Below, piece by piece: positions 1-7,188 of a stretch of DNA of 20,538 nucleotides. This DNA comes from an uncultured Rhodospirillaceae bacterium (lineage in GTDB: Bacteria; Pseudomonadota; Alphaproteobacteria; Thalassobaculales; Thalassobaculaceae). Location: NCBI GenBank assembly GCA_937891725.1, contig CALAHL010000674.1, positions 1 through 20,538 on the forward strand. The letters run 5' to 3'. Positions within the stretch are counted from its first letter, which is position 1. Every line of letters begins with the position of its first letter. The position numbers were made by a program, and so were the translations under genes. Below the pieces are notes generated by a model. That model searched no databases and was not told the origin of the DNA. It saw nothing but the letters and a program-made list of their open reading frames with translations.

Positions 1-289
1 CGTAGCCCGGTAGGAAATGGACTGCCCGAGGATCGACCACCCCATCCCGAAAAAACTGGAGCAGGCAATGCCAGGCCGTGAGGGCAATCCGCGGCTCGAC
101 CAAGGTCGCGGTGCAATGGCGCCGCGCCCGATATCCAGAGACATTCAGTCGGCCTATCACGTTCCAGGGATTCACGTCGGGGCGCACCGTGATCCGACCG
201 TCCTCGGCTCGGGTCTTCCCGGATACCGCCCCAAAGGTCAAGAAACCGAGGGCTCCGGCCAGCGCGAGTGGTATCAGGGATCGCCGCAT
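1..289 (-). CDS. Secreted trypsin-like serine protease, 5' part only (runs off left edge)
   Basis: Reading the minus strand from an ATG at 289 gives 96 residues with no stop before the window edge. The first ~29 residues look like a signal peptide: basic MRR, a hydrophobic stretch (LIPLALAGALGFLTFGA) and a small-residue region. The mature start fits the S1 (chymotrypsin) fold: IGRLNV at 45-50, then CTATLVEPRIALTAWHC at 59-75. His74 matches the catalytic His of the TAxHC motif, and Cys59/Cys75 have the spacing of the chymotrypsin Cys42-Cys58 disulfide. The catalytic Asp and Ser would lie beyond the edge. A GGAG sits 6 nt before the ATG. It diverges from the FAD oxidoreductase gene across ~110 bp. 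The role is presumably periplasmic or extracellular proteolysis; substrate unknown. The family call is firm from the His motif; whether the enzyme is intact cannot be seen. Confidence 0.82.
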   Translation of the reverse strand, partial: MRRSLIPLALAGALGFLTFGAVSGKTRAEDGRITVRPDVNPWNVIGRLNVSGYRARRHCTATLVEPRIALTAWHCLLQFFRDGVVDPRAVHFLPGY

Positions 290-398
290 GGTCGGCTCCG
301 ATAGGGCGACGGCGTCTGTCGCGGGCCTTGTGAGGGGACGTTACTGCCATCAGACTTGCGCATTGTTTTCCAATCTAACTGGTTCATGAGGCATTTCC

Positions 399-1688
399 AT
401 GGCTGATCGCGCGTTCCATCCCCCGTCGCTCTGGGCCGAGACGGCTCCACCGCCGCCCGAAACGCGCAGGCTCGAAGGCGACATCGAGGCGGATGTGGTG
501 ATCATCGGTGGCGGGTTCACCGGATTGTCGTCGGCCCTGCATCTGGCGGAGGCCGGGCGGAGCGTGGTCGTGATCGAGGCGCTTGAGATCGGCTCAGGTG
601 CTTCGGGCCGCAATAACGGCCAGGTGATCCCCACTCTGACCCGGCCGGATCCCGATGAGTTGGCCGCCCATTTCGGTGGCGAGACCGGTGAGCGCTTCGT
701 GGCCATGCTGCGGGACGCGGCCAGCACTCTGTTCGACGTGGTCCGGCGCCATGATATCGACTGCGAGGCGGCCCAGAACGGCTGGCTGCAGCCGGTTCAT
801 TCCCCCGGGCGGATCAAGATCGCCGAGCGTCGGGTTGAGCAATGGAGCCGAAGGGGTGCCGATGTGGCCATGGTGGGTCGCGAGGAAATGCGGGATCTGT
901 TGGGCAGCGACCGGTGGTACGGCGGTTGGACCGCGCGTACCGGTGGCAGCGTCAACCCGCTGGCATTGGCGCGTGGCTTGGCCAAGGCGGTGATCGGACT
1001 CGGCGGTCGGGTGTTCACCCAAAGTCCGGCAAGCCCGCCGCAGCGTCAGGGCGACCGCTGGATCGTGGAAACCCCGAACGGCCGGGTGGCGGCGGATGCC
1101 CTTGTGATGGCGACCAACACCTATACCGATCGAGTGAATCCCGAGCTCGCGCGGGAGGTCGTGCCGGTCACCTCCTGGCAGATGGCGACCGAGCCGTTGT
1201 CGGACAATCTCCGCAAATCGATCTTACCGGGCCGGCAGGCGGTCTCGGACACCCATGGAGACCTGCATTTCTTCCGCTACGATGCGGCGGGCCGTCTGGT
1301 GACCGGTGGGGCGCTGATCCTGCCGCAGAACGCCGAGCAGCGTCTGAAACAGCGGATCGGCGCGCGCTTGAGCCATATCTTTCCGCAACTGGGCGAGGTC
1401 CGGTTCAGCCATGTCTGGAACGGTTATGTCGGGATGACGCCGGATTTCAAGCCGCGTTTCCACAAGCTCGGCCCAAATGCGATCGGCTGGGCCGGATGCA
1501 ACGGGCGTGGCGTATCGCTCGCGATGGCATTGGGTAAGGAGTTCGCCCGCGCACTGACCGGGACACCGGATAACGAACTGGCGCTCAGATTCGAGCCGAT
1601 AAACCCGATTCCGCTGCAACCCCTGGCCCGGAGGGTCGCGCGGTTGAACCTGGCGCTCTATCGCTGGCGGGATGGGCGCGAGATTTAG
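399..1688 (+). CDS. FAD-dependent oxidoreductase, DAO family (PuuB-like)
   Basis: This 429-residue protein has the length and layout of D-amino-acid-oxidase-fold amine/amino-acid oxidases such as gamma-glutamylputrescine oxidase (PuuB). An N-terminal PSLW segment is followed by the Rossmann FAD-binding motif IGGGFTG at 36-42, with Glu60 at the end of beta-2 as the expected ribose ligand. GASGRNNGQV at 67-76 is the usual FAD-contact loop after the dinucleotide fold. Near the C-terminus, GWAGCNGRGVSLAMALG (from ~364) is the second FAD-contact segment of the family. Such enzymes oxidise a C-N bond of an amine or amino acid, with FADH2 reoxidised by O2 or a quinone. The substrate cannot be read from sequence; PuuB activity is only the nearest analogy and no other puu genes are seen here. 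Start: ATG with GAGG 7 nt upstream. The stop lies 7 bp from the convergent regulator's stop. Confidence 0.88.
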   Translation: MADRAFHPPSLWAETAPPPPETRRLEGDIEADVVIIGGGFTGLSSALHLAEAGRSVVVIEALEIGSGASGRNNGQVIPTLTRPDPDELAAHFGGETGERFVAMLRDAASTLFDVVRRHDIDCEAAQNGWLQPVHSPGRIKIAERRVEQWSRRGADVAMVGREEMRDLLGSDRWYGGWTARTGGSVNPLALARGLAKAVIGLGGRVFTQSPASPPQRQGDRWIVETPNGRVAADALVMATNTYTDRVNPELAREVVPVTSWQMATEPLSDNLRKSILPGRQAVSDTHGDLHFFRYDAAGRLVTGGALILPQNAEQRLKQRIGARLSHIFPQLGEVRFSHVWNGYVGMTPDFKPRFHKLGPNAIGWAGCNGRGVSLAMALGKEFARALTGTPDNELALRFEPINPIPLQPLARRVARLNLALYRWRDGREI

Positions 1689-1695
1689 GACGCCG

Positions 1696-2682
1696 TCACT
1701 CCTTGCGGAACCTCCTGCGATAGGCGCTTGGGCTGGTCTTCAGGCGGGATCTGAAATGATGCCGCAGGGTTTCGGTCGACCCGAATCCGGCCTCGGCGAC
1801 GATCTGCTCGATCGAGAGGTCGGTGCCCTCGAGCAGCGTCCGGGCGTGCGCGAGCCGCTCGGAGACCAGCCAGGCGGACGGGGACTGCCCGGTGGTGGCC
1901 TGGAACCGGCGGATGAAGCTCCGCCGGCTCATCGCCGCCTGATCTGCCATGCGATCGATCGTGATTGGTTCGGCCAGATGGGCGCGGAGCCAGTCGAATA
2001 GATGCGCAAAGCGGGTGCCGCTCCGGCTCGGCACCGGCCGGTCGATGAACTGCGCCTGCCCACCATCCCGGTGGGGCGAAATCACCAGACGCCGGGCGAC
2101 CTGATTCGCGATCGCCGGGCCATAGTCTGACCGCACCACGTGCAGACACAGATCCATCCCCGCCGCACTTCCCGCCGAGGTGAAGATCGGGCCATCCTCG
2201 ACATAGAGCACGTCGGGCTCGATCTCGACCTTTGGGAACCGTGCCGCCATTGCCTCGGCATAGCGCCAATGGGTGGTGGCCCGCCGTCCGTCCAAAAGTC
2301 CGGCCGCCGCCGCGACGACCACACCCGAGCAGATCGTCAGAATCCTCGTCCCGCGCGCCACCGCACGCCGCACGGCAGCCGTCAGCGTCTCCGGCACCGG
2401 CGCATCGATGCCGCGCCAGCCGGGAATCAGGATCAGATCGGCGTCTTCCAGACCCTCAAGCCCAATCTCTCCAGAAACCGTGAGTCCGCCCGCCGCCCGC
2501 ATCGGCCCGGGATGTTCCGCGACCACTTGGAACCGGTACCAGTCGGACCCGAATTCCGGACGGGCGAGCCCGAAGACCTCAACCGCCACGCCGAATTCGA
2601 AGGTACACAGCCCGTCATAGGCCAGCACCGCGACCAGCGGCCCGCTCGGCCTGGGGTGAGGGAGGGAAGCAGTGTTTGGCAT
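1696..2682 (-). CDS. ftrA: GlxA/FtrA-type AraC-family transcriptional regulator with DJ-1/PfpI-like domain
   Basis: A two-domain regulator of 328 residues. Residues ~15-205 form a DJ-1/PfpI-like (class I glutamine amidotransferase-fold) domain: VAVLAYDGLCTFEFGVAVEV at 18-37, the Cys at the nucleophile elbow in TICSG (Cys118), and THWRYAEAMAARFP. The C-terminal ~100 residues are an AraC/XylS double HTH (MSRRSFIRRFQATTGQSPSA at 251-270, then AEAGFGSTETLRHHFRSRL). The YDGLCTFEFG and THWRYAE wording matches proteins annotated FtrA, commonly found beside a small rhodanese as here. The amidotransferase domain in this class probably senses a ligand rather than catalysing. Start: ATG at 2682 is preferred because homologues begin close to the first beta-strand. 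An in-frame ATG at 2703 would add seven residues and cover a palindrome. Neither start has a good Shine-Dalgarno, so translation may be leaderless or weak. Confidence 0.85.
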   Translation of the reverse strand: MPNTASLPHPRPSGPLVAVLAYDGLCTFEFGVAVEVFGLARPEFGSDWYRFQVVAEHPGPMRAAGGLTVSGEIGLEGLEDADLILIPGWRGIDAPVPETLTAAVRRAVARGTRILTICSGVVVAAAAGLLDGRRATTHWRYAEAMAARFPKVEIEPDVLYVEDGPIFTSAGSAAGMDLCLHVVRSDYGPAIANQVARRLVISPHRDGGQAQFIDRPVPSRSGTRFAHLFDWLRAHLAEPITIDRMADQAAMSRRSFIRRFQATTGQSPSAWLVSERLAHARTLLEGTDLSIEQIVAEAGFGSTETLRHHFRSRLKTSPSAYRRRFRKE

Positions 2683-2715
2683 AAAATGAATGATACATGG
2701 CATTCATGCCAATTT
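2675..2715. promoter_or_regulatory. Candidate operator: TGGCAT/ATGCCA repeats between ftrA and rhodanese
   Basis: The gap between the divergent regulator and rhodanese genes contains TTTGGCAT at 2675-2682, then a perfect inverted pair TGGCAT (2698-2703) and ATGCCA (2706-2711) separated by 2 nt. The outer pair TTGGCAT (2676-2682) and ATGCCAA (2706-2712) is also an inverted repeat. Three copies of one hexamer in 37 bp, in an otherwise GC-rich window, suggest a binding site for the adjacent regulator. It lies upstream of the rhodanese start (2772) and at the 5' end of ftrA, so autoregulation plus control of the rhodanese is possible. No unambiguous -10/-35 pair was found. Binding is inferred. 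Confidence 0.4.
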
Positions 2716-2771
2716 CAAAACCTCATGGACGGGCGCATCGTCCAACTCTCATCACCTCTGGAGAGATCGCC

Positions 2772-3215
2772 ATGTCCACCGCAATGTCCACCGCCGTATC
2801 CAATGTTAAAGCCGCCGCGTCCGAACAGGCGCTCGCCCATTTCGAAGCGCGTCTGAGCTTTGAGACCGATTGCTGGGATACTCACGACGCCTTGAACTCC
2901 GGCGCGCCGGATTTCGTGCTGCTGGATGTCCGGACTCCGGCGCTTTACGCTCAAGGTCACGTGCCGGGCGCCATCAGCTTGCCGCATGGCAAGATTATCG
3001 CGCGTCGGATGGAGGCTTGGCCGGACGACACCCTGTTCGTCGTGTATTGTGCGGGACCCCATTGCAACGGCGCCTGCAAGGCAGCCATCCGGCTCGCCAA
3101 ACTTGGTCGCCCGGTGAAGGAGATGATCGGCGGGATCGAGGGCTGGAAGGATGAGGGTTTCGATCTCGTGACCGGCGATTCAGTTTCCGACATCGCGATT
3201 CGAGAGGTGGTGTAA
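2772..3215 (+). CDS. Single-domain rhodanese-like sulfurtransferase
   Basis: A 147-residue protein with one rhodanese domain (~38-135). FVLLDVRTPALYAQGHVPGA (48-67) is the typical strand/loop before the CH2 helix. YCAGPHCNGACKAA holds the active-site loop with Cys93 as the expected persulfide-forming nucleophile; Cys98 and Cys102 are nearby extra cysteines. MIGGIEGWKDEGF (118-130) is the C-terminal rhodanese signature. Rhodaneses move sulfane sulfur to thiophilic acceptors; the acceptor here is unknown. The GPHCNG loop is seen in rhodaneses that neighbour FtrA regulators, supporting a regulator/effector pair. Start chosen at 2772 because GGAGAG precedes it by 6 nt; the in-frame ATG at 2697 would fall in the putative operator and lacks a Shine-Dalgarno. 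A second ATG at 2784 is possible. Confidence 0.88.
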   Translation: MSTAMSTAVSNVKAAASEQALAHFEARLSFETDCWDTHDALNSGAPDFVLLDVRTPALYAQGHVPGAISLPHGKIIARRMEAWPDDTLFVVYCAGPHCNGACKAAIRLAKLGRPVKEMIGGIEGWKDEGFDLVTGDSVSDIAIREVV

Positions 3216-3235
3216 ATCTATCGTTCACCCCCATA

Positions 3236-3271
3236 CTCCCCGCCAACACGAAAAAAACGCTTGGCGGGGAG
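3236..3271 (+). promoter_or_regulatory. Perfect 11-bp hairpin sequestering the Shine-Dalgarno of the enolase-superfamily gene
   Basis: CTCCCCGCCAA (3236-3246) and TTGGCGGGGAG (3261-3271) are perfect reverse complements, separated by 14 nt that contain an A7 run (3251-3257). CG/CG can pair just below the A7 loop. The 3' arm contains GGGGAG (3266-3271), which is the Shine-Dalgarno for the ATG at 3279 (7-nt spacing). In the mRNA the ribosome site would therefore be buried in a very stable stem. No U-tract follows on either strand, arguing against an intrinsic terminator. Possible roles are translational control by protein or RNA binding, coupling to upstream translation, or a DNA-level operator. 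Confidence 0.6.
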
Positions 3272-3278
3272 ACGCATC

Positions 3279-4475
3279 ATGAAGGTCACGGCGATTGAGA
3301 CGATCCGGTTGGAGGAGTTTCGGAATCTGCTCTGGGTCGAGGTCGAGACCGACGAAGGCCTGGTGGGGCTGGGCGAAACATTTTACGGACCGGGTCCCGC
3401 AGAGGCCCACATCCACGGCATCATCGCGCCCTATCTCCTCGGCAAGGATCCCCGCCGGATCGAGCAGCACCAGGCCCATCTGATCGGCTATCTCGGGTTT
3501 TCCGGGGCGGGTGCGGAGCAACGCGGACGCTCGGCGATCGACATCGCCCTGTGGGATCTCTGGGGCAAGTCGACCGGCCTGCCGATCCACCAACTCCTGG
3601 GCGGCGCGGTGCGGGACGACATCCGCGTCTACAACACCTGCGCCGGCTACCGCTATGTCCGCTCTCAGCCGGTCCAAGGCACGGCCAATTTCGGCCTGGG
3701 CGGCAACGAAGGGCCCTATGAGGATCTCGAGGCTTTCCTGAACACCGCCGACGAGCTGGCGGAATCCCTGCTTGAGATGGGCATTACGGCGATGAAGATC
3801 TGGCCGTTCGATTTCGCCGCCGAGGCGTCGTCGGGCCAATACATCTCGGCAGCGGACCTCAAGACCGCGCTCAAGCCCTTCGAGAAGATCCGGGCCGCCG
3901 TCGGGGACAAGATCGACATCATGGCCGAGCTGCATTCCATGTGGAACCGGCCGCAGGCGGTTAAGATCGCGCGCGCCCTGGAGGAGTTCGAGCCGCTCTG
4001 GGTCGAGGATCCGGTCTTCATGGATCATCTCGGCTCGCTCGGAGAGGTCGCGCGGTCGACGTCCTCGCCGATCGCGGTGGGCGAGACCAGGGGCGGTGTG
4101 GCGGATTACCGCTATCTGCTGGAGCTCGACGCGTTGTCGGTGATCATCGCCGATCTCACCTGGTGCGGCGGGCTGACCGAGGGCCGCAAGATCGCCACCC
4201 TGTGTGACGCCTGGCATGTACCCGCCGCCTTCCACGACTGCACCGGTCCGGTGGCGCTGACAGCCTCGACCCATCTGGCGCTGCACACCCGCAACTGCTT
4301 CATCCAGGAGATGGTGCGGGCGTTCTATTACGGCTGGTATGGCGAGCTGGTGACCGAACTGCCCCCGGTCGAGAACGGCCGCATCCGGGCGCCCGAGGGC
4401 CCGGGCCTGGGCCTGGCGCTGCAACCGGACGTCAAAACCCGCCCCGGTGCGAGCACGCGGCGGAGTGCTCTTTAG
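3279..4475 (+). CDS. Mandelate racemase/muconate lactonizing enzyme family protein (acid-sugar dehydratase-like)
   Basis: A 398-residue enolase-superfamily enzyme. The N-terminal capping domain (~1-120) includes LWVEVETDEGLVGLGETF and the 20s loop. The barrel carries the metal ligands: Glu217 in AELHSMWN, Glu243 in LWVEDP and Glu269 in VGET. His219, two after the first ligand, and His319 in FHDCTGPV are the expected general acid/base residues; Lys173 in MKIWPFD lies on the second strand. The ELH...VEDP...VGET...FHDCTGP pattern is that of the galactonate-dehydratase/RspA-like branch, which dehydrates sugar acids by abstracting an alpha-proton with Mg2+ help. Exact substrate unknown. Start is the ATG at 3279 with GGGGAG 7 nt upstream inside a strong hairpin; an in-frame TTG at 3261 would lie in the stem and was rejected. 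No sugar-acid transporter is adjacent. It ends 6 bp from the convergent ABC exporter. Confidence 0.88.
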   Translation: MKVTAIETIRLEEFRNLLWVEVETDEGLVGLGETFYGPGPAEAHIHGIIAPYLLGKDPRRIEQHQAHLIGYLGFSGAGAEQRGRSAIDIALWDLWGKSTGLPIHQLLGGAVRDDIRVYNTCAGYRYVRSQPVQGTANFGLGGNEGPYEDLEAFLNTADELAESLLEMGITAMKIWPFDFAAEASSGQYISAADLKTALKPFEKIRAAVGDKIDIMAELHSMWNRPQAVKIARALEEFEPLWVEDPVFMDHLGSLGEVARSTSSPIAVGETRGGVADYRYLLELDALSVIIADLTWCGGLTEGRKIATLCDAWHVPAAFHDCTGPVALTASTHLALHTRNCFIQEMVRAFYYGWYGELVTELPPVENGRIRAPEGPGLGLALQPDVKTRPGASTRRSAL

Positions 4476-4481
4476 CGCCCC

Positions 4482-6245
4482 TCATGCCGCGTTCGAGAAC
4501 TGCAACTCGGCCAAGCGTTTGTAGAGCGGGCTGTTTTCCACCAGCTCGGCGTGGGTTCCTGTCGCGATGACGCGACCCTGGTCGATCAGGCAGATCCGGT
4601 CGGCATTCACGACCGTCGCCAGACGATGGGCGATGATCAGGGTGGTCCGGTTCTTCTTGAGCTCCGCCAGCGCGCCCTGAATCAGGGTCTCGTTCTCGGA
4701 ATCGAGCGCGCTGGTCGCCTCGTCCAGCAGCAGGATCGCCGGATCGCGGAGGATCGCGCGGGCGATGGCGATCCGCTGGCGCTCCCCGCCCGACAGCCGG
4801 ACCCCTTTCTCGCCCAAGAAGGTTCCGTAGCTGTCCGGCAGCCGGGTGATGAACCGGTCGGCGGCGGCCTGCTTTGCTGCGGCATGGACCTCGGCATCGG
4901 TGGCGTTCGGGTTGCCGTAGCGGATGTTCTCCAGCGCATCCGTCGAGAAGATCACCGGCTCCTGCGAGACCAAAGCCATCCGTTGTCGCACGGCGGTTGT
5001 GTCTGCCGCGCGCAGATCGATCCCGTCCAACAAGATGCGCCCGGACAGCGGGTCGTAGAACCGAAGCAACAGCTGGAAAACCGTGCTTTTGCCGGCGCCT
5101 GACGGACCGACCAGGGCGACGGTTTCGCCAGCGGCGATCTCGATCGAGATGTCGGTGACCGCCGCCTCGTCCGGGCGGGAGGGATAGTGGAAGGTCACGC
5201 CCTGGAAGCTGACCCGACCCTCCGCCGGGAACGGCAAGGCGACCGGGTTGTCCGGGGCGGCCACCGCCGGTTTCTCTTCCAGCAATTCAACCAGCCGCTC
5301 GGTCGCCCCCGCCGCCTGCAGCAGTTGCCCGTATACCTCCGACAGGATGCCGACCGAGACCGAGACCAGGGTGCCGTAGAACACGAAGGCCGCCAGCTCC
5401 CCACCCGTCATCCGTCCGGCCATCACGTCATGACCACCGACCCACAACACGAAGGAGATCGCCGAGAACACCAGCACGATCACGCTCGAGCTCAGGATTC
5501 CGCGGAACCGGGTGCGCTGCACGGCCGTCTCAAATGCCTCCCGTACCTCCTCGCCGAAGCGGCTGCGCTCGACAGGCTCATGGTTGAAGGCCTGAACGGT
5601 CCGAATCGCGTTCAGGCTCTCCTCGGCATAGGAGCCGATATCGGCCACCCGATCCTGGCTTTCGCGTGAGGCCCGCCGGACCTTTCGGCCGATCACCAGC
5701 ACCGGCACCACCACGACCGGCACCACCAGCAACAGCAGCAGGGTCAGTTTCGGGTTGGTCACGAACAGCATGATCACCCCGCCGATCAACCCGAGCGCGT
5801 TGCGCAACGCCATCGAAGCGCTGGAGCCCACGATCGTCTGCAACAGCGTGGTGTCGGTGGTGAGGCGCGACAGCACCTCGCCGGTCTTGGTCAGCTCGAA
5901 AAATCCGGGGTTGAGGGTCAGAACCCGGCTGAACACGGCCACCCGCAGGTCGGCCACCACCCGCTCTCCCAGCCAGGAGACCAGGTAAAACCGCGCGAAC
6001 GTCGCCGCCGACAGGATCACCGAAAGGATGACAAGTCCCAGCAGGGCCAGGTTCAGGGCCTCGGTATCTCCCGCTGCGAAGCCGCGATCGACCAACAGAC
6101 GCAACCCCTGGCCCAGCGCCAGCGTTGTCCCCGTGGTCGTCAGCAGGGCCACCAAGGCTAGCGTGACCCGCATCCGATACGGCTTGAGGAAGCTCAAGAC
6201 CCGTCGGAGTATGCGCAGATCCGTTCCTTTGGGGCGATCGGTCAT
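4482..6245 (-). CDS. ABC exporter, fused permease and ATPase (MsbA-related half transporter)
   Basis: A 587-residue half-size ABC exporter. The transmembrane domain (~25-310) has about six hydrophobic segments (around 26-46, 66-88, 148-163, 167-186, 252-270, 284-303). The nucleotide-binding domain (~345-580) is complete: Walker A GPSGAGKST 380-388, Q-loop Gln428, signature LSGGERQR 484-491, Walker B ILLLDEATSALD 504-515 and H-loop His540. It should work as a homodimer, exporting a lipid or other hydrophobic substrate across the inner membrane. It matches the MsbA-related family widespread in alphaproteobacteria rather than MsbA itself; no lipid A genes flank it. Start: ATG at 6245 with GGAG ~6-8 nt upstream. 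It is divergent from the DUF4129/MoxR operon across the 166-bp gap, and transcribed alone as far as can be seen. Confidence 0.93.
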   Translation of the reverse strand: MTDRPKGTDLRILRRVLSFLKPYRMRVTLALVALLTTTGTTLALGQGLRLLVDRGFAAGDTEALNLALLGLVILSVILSAATFARFYLVSWLGERVVADLRVAVFSRVLTLNPGFFELTKTGEVLSRLTTDTTLLQTIVGSSASMALRNALGLIGGVIMLFVTNPKLTLLLLLVVPVVVVPVLVIGRKVRRASRESQDRVADIGSYAEESLNAIRTVQAFNHEPVERSRFGEEVREAFETAVQRTRFRGILSSSVIVLVFSAISFVLWVGGHDVMAGRMTGGELAAFVFYGTLVSVSVGILSEVYGQLLQAAGATERLVELLEEKPAVAAPDNPVALPFPAEGRVSFQGVTFHYPSRPDEAAVTDISIEIAAGETVALVGPSGAGKSTVFQLLLRFYDPLSGRILLDGIDLRAADTTAVRQRMALVSQEPVIFSTDALENIRYGNPNATDAEVHAAAKQAAADRFITRLPDSYGTFLGEKGVRLSGGERQRIAIARAILRDPAILLLDEATSALDSENETLIQGALAELKKNRTTLIIAHRLATVVNADRICLIDQGRVIATGTHAELVENSPLYKRLAELQFSNAA

Positions 6246-6263
6246 GCACGGCTCCGCGGTCGG

Positions 6264-6293
6264 TTGGGCAATTCAGAATGTCTGACATGATAT
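6264..6293 (+). promoter_or_regulatory. Candidate sigma70-type promoter for the MoxR/DUF58 operon
   Basis: TTGGGC (6264-6269) and TGATAT (6288-6293) are separated by 18 bp in the gap between the divergent ABC exporter and the operon. This would start transcription near 6300 and leave a leader of about 110 nt before the GTG at 6412. It is only a consensus resemblance; a promoter further downstream is not excluded. Confidence 0.28.
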
Positions 6294-6329
6294 GGCCACA
6301 GCTCTGGGTCAATGTCGGCGGCATTCTGA
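6273..6329. repeat. Inverted repeat TCAGAATG...CATTCTGA in the divergent promoter gap
   Basis: TCAGAATG (6273-6280) and CATTCTGA (6322-6329) are perfect 8-bp inverted copies 41 bp apart. Between them is a further perfect palindrome ATGTC-T-GACAT (6278-6288). Both overlap the candidate -10 region, so they may be regulator half-sites; a chance match is also possible for 8-mers at this spacing. The remaining sequence of the 6246-6411 gap shows nothing recognisable. Confidence 0.3.
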
Positions 6330-6411
6330 GGTATCGCCCGACTGCGGCTCCGCGCCGTGGTTGCACCGTGCATCCGCCGAACATACGGTTGGGTGTGTGG
6401 AGATCGACACC

Positions 6412-7188
6412 GTGGCCCTTCGCCGTTCCGAAACCGATCCGGGTGACCTTGTGCCGTGTTGTTGCCGCCCTTTCAGATCGCTGGCCGTGATCGCCCTGAT
6501 CGCGGCATGGTTCGTGGGAGGGCTTGCGGAACCGTCGGTGGCTCAGGAGCCGCCGACCTATGGTCAGGCGATCTTCGGCCGTAGTCTCGACTCCGAAGTC
6601 GCCTATGTCGATCCGAGCGCAACCGGCGCCCCATCCGGCGGCGAGCTTGAGCCGCGTCCTGAGCCACCGGCATTTTCGGTTTCGGGCGAGGGACTGGATT
6701 GGGCATCGGGGCTTATCAAAGTCATTCCCTATCTGATCCTGATCGTGATTGTTGCGCTGATCTGGAAATACGGTGCATCGATCCGTCTGGCCCGGCGGCG
6801 AACCCCTGATGTCGGGCAGCGCACGTCATCTGCCAAGGTGGTGGCTTCCGCGACCGACGCGTTGCCCGATGCCCGACCCACACCCGCCGGACTGGAGCAG
6901 ATTGCGCAGATCTCGGACCGGGATCGGGCGCTTGCGCTGCTGTTGAGCCATCTGCTGGAACACGCGCTGGCCGCCCAACAGACCCATTTCCGTCAAAGTC
7001 AGACCGTCCGTGAAGCCTTGCGGGCGCTGCCTTCCGGTTCCCCGATCGTGCCGCCCTTGCGGGAGATCACCAGCTATGTGGAGCGGGTTCGTTTCGGTGG
7101 ACACACGGTGTCGGAGCCGGTGTTTCAGCGGTTTCTGGAAAGCGGCCGCGCCCTGCTAAGGCACACCCCGCGCGCGGTCTCAGAATGA
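6412..7188 (+). CDS. DUF4129-like membrane protein, first gene of the MoxR/DUF58 operon
   Basis: From the GTG at 6412 the protein has 258 residues. A hydrophobic stretch at ~23-39 ending SVA-QE resembles a signal peptide or anchor. Residues ~46-100 are Pro/Gly-rich and presumably periplasmic. A clear transmembrane helix follows at ~101-119 (LIKVIPYLILIVIVALIWKY), then a basic cytosolic segment. The C-terminal ~75 residues (TVREALRALP, then LREITSYVERVRFGGHTVSE at 216-235) match the DUF4129 pattern. DUF4129 proteins recur next to MoxR/DUF58/DUF4350 genes; molecular function is unknown. The open frame reaches back to an ATG at 6292, but the extra 40 residues look non-coding and lack a ribosome site, whereas GGAG lies 9 nt before the GTG at 6412. 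Start moderately uncertain. Its stop overlaps the next start as ATGA. Confidence 0.72.
   Translation: MALRRSETDPGDLVPCCCRPFRSLAVIALIAAWFVGGLAEPSVAQEPPTYGQAIFGRSLDSEVAYVDPSATGAPSGGELEPRPEPPAFSVSGEGLDWASGLIKVIPYLILIVIVALIWKYGASIRLARRRTPDVGQRTSSAKVVASATDALPDARPTPAGLEQIAQISDRDRALALLLSHLLEHALAAQQTHFRQSQTVREALRALPSGSPIVPPLREITSYVERVRFGGHTVSEPVFQRFLESGRALLRHTPRAVSE

Noticed and set aside
17..389. Two short plus-strand open frames at the left edge
   Set aside because: They are antisense to the trypsin-like protease 5' end, which has a signal peptide, ribosome site and catalytic His motif.
3236..3271. Intrinsic terminator after the rhodanese gene
   Set aside because: The stem is strong but no U-tract follows on either strand; the A7 is in the loop. 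The overlap with the Shine-Dalgarno is a better explanation.
3225..4424. A ~400-codon open frame on the minus strand opposite the enolase-superfamily gene
   Set aside because: Its translation is low-complexity Arg/Asp/Gly-rich without motifs, whereas the plus strand has a full set of catalytic residues. It is a GC-rich antisense shadow.
6292..6411. Upstream ATG extension of the DUF4129-like gene
   Set aside because: The added 40 residues are Cys/His/Arg-rich and atypical, no Shine-Dalgarno precedes 6292, and the region looks like a promoter. The GTG at 6412 has GGAG, although the true start is not certain.
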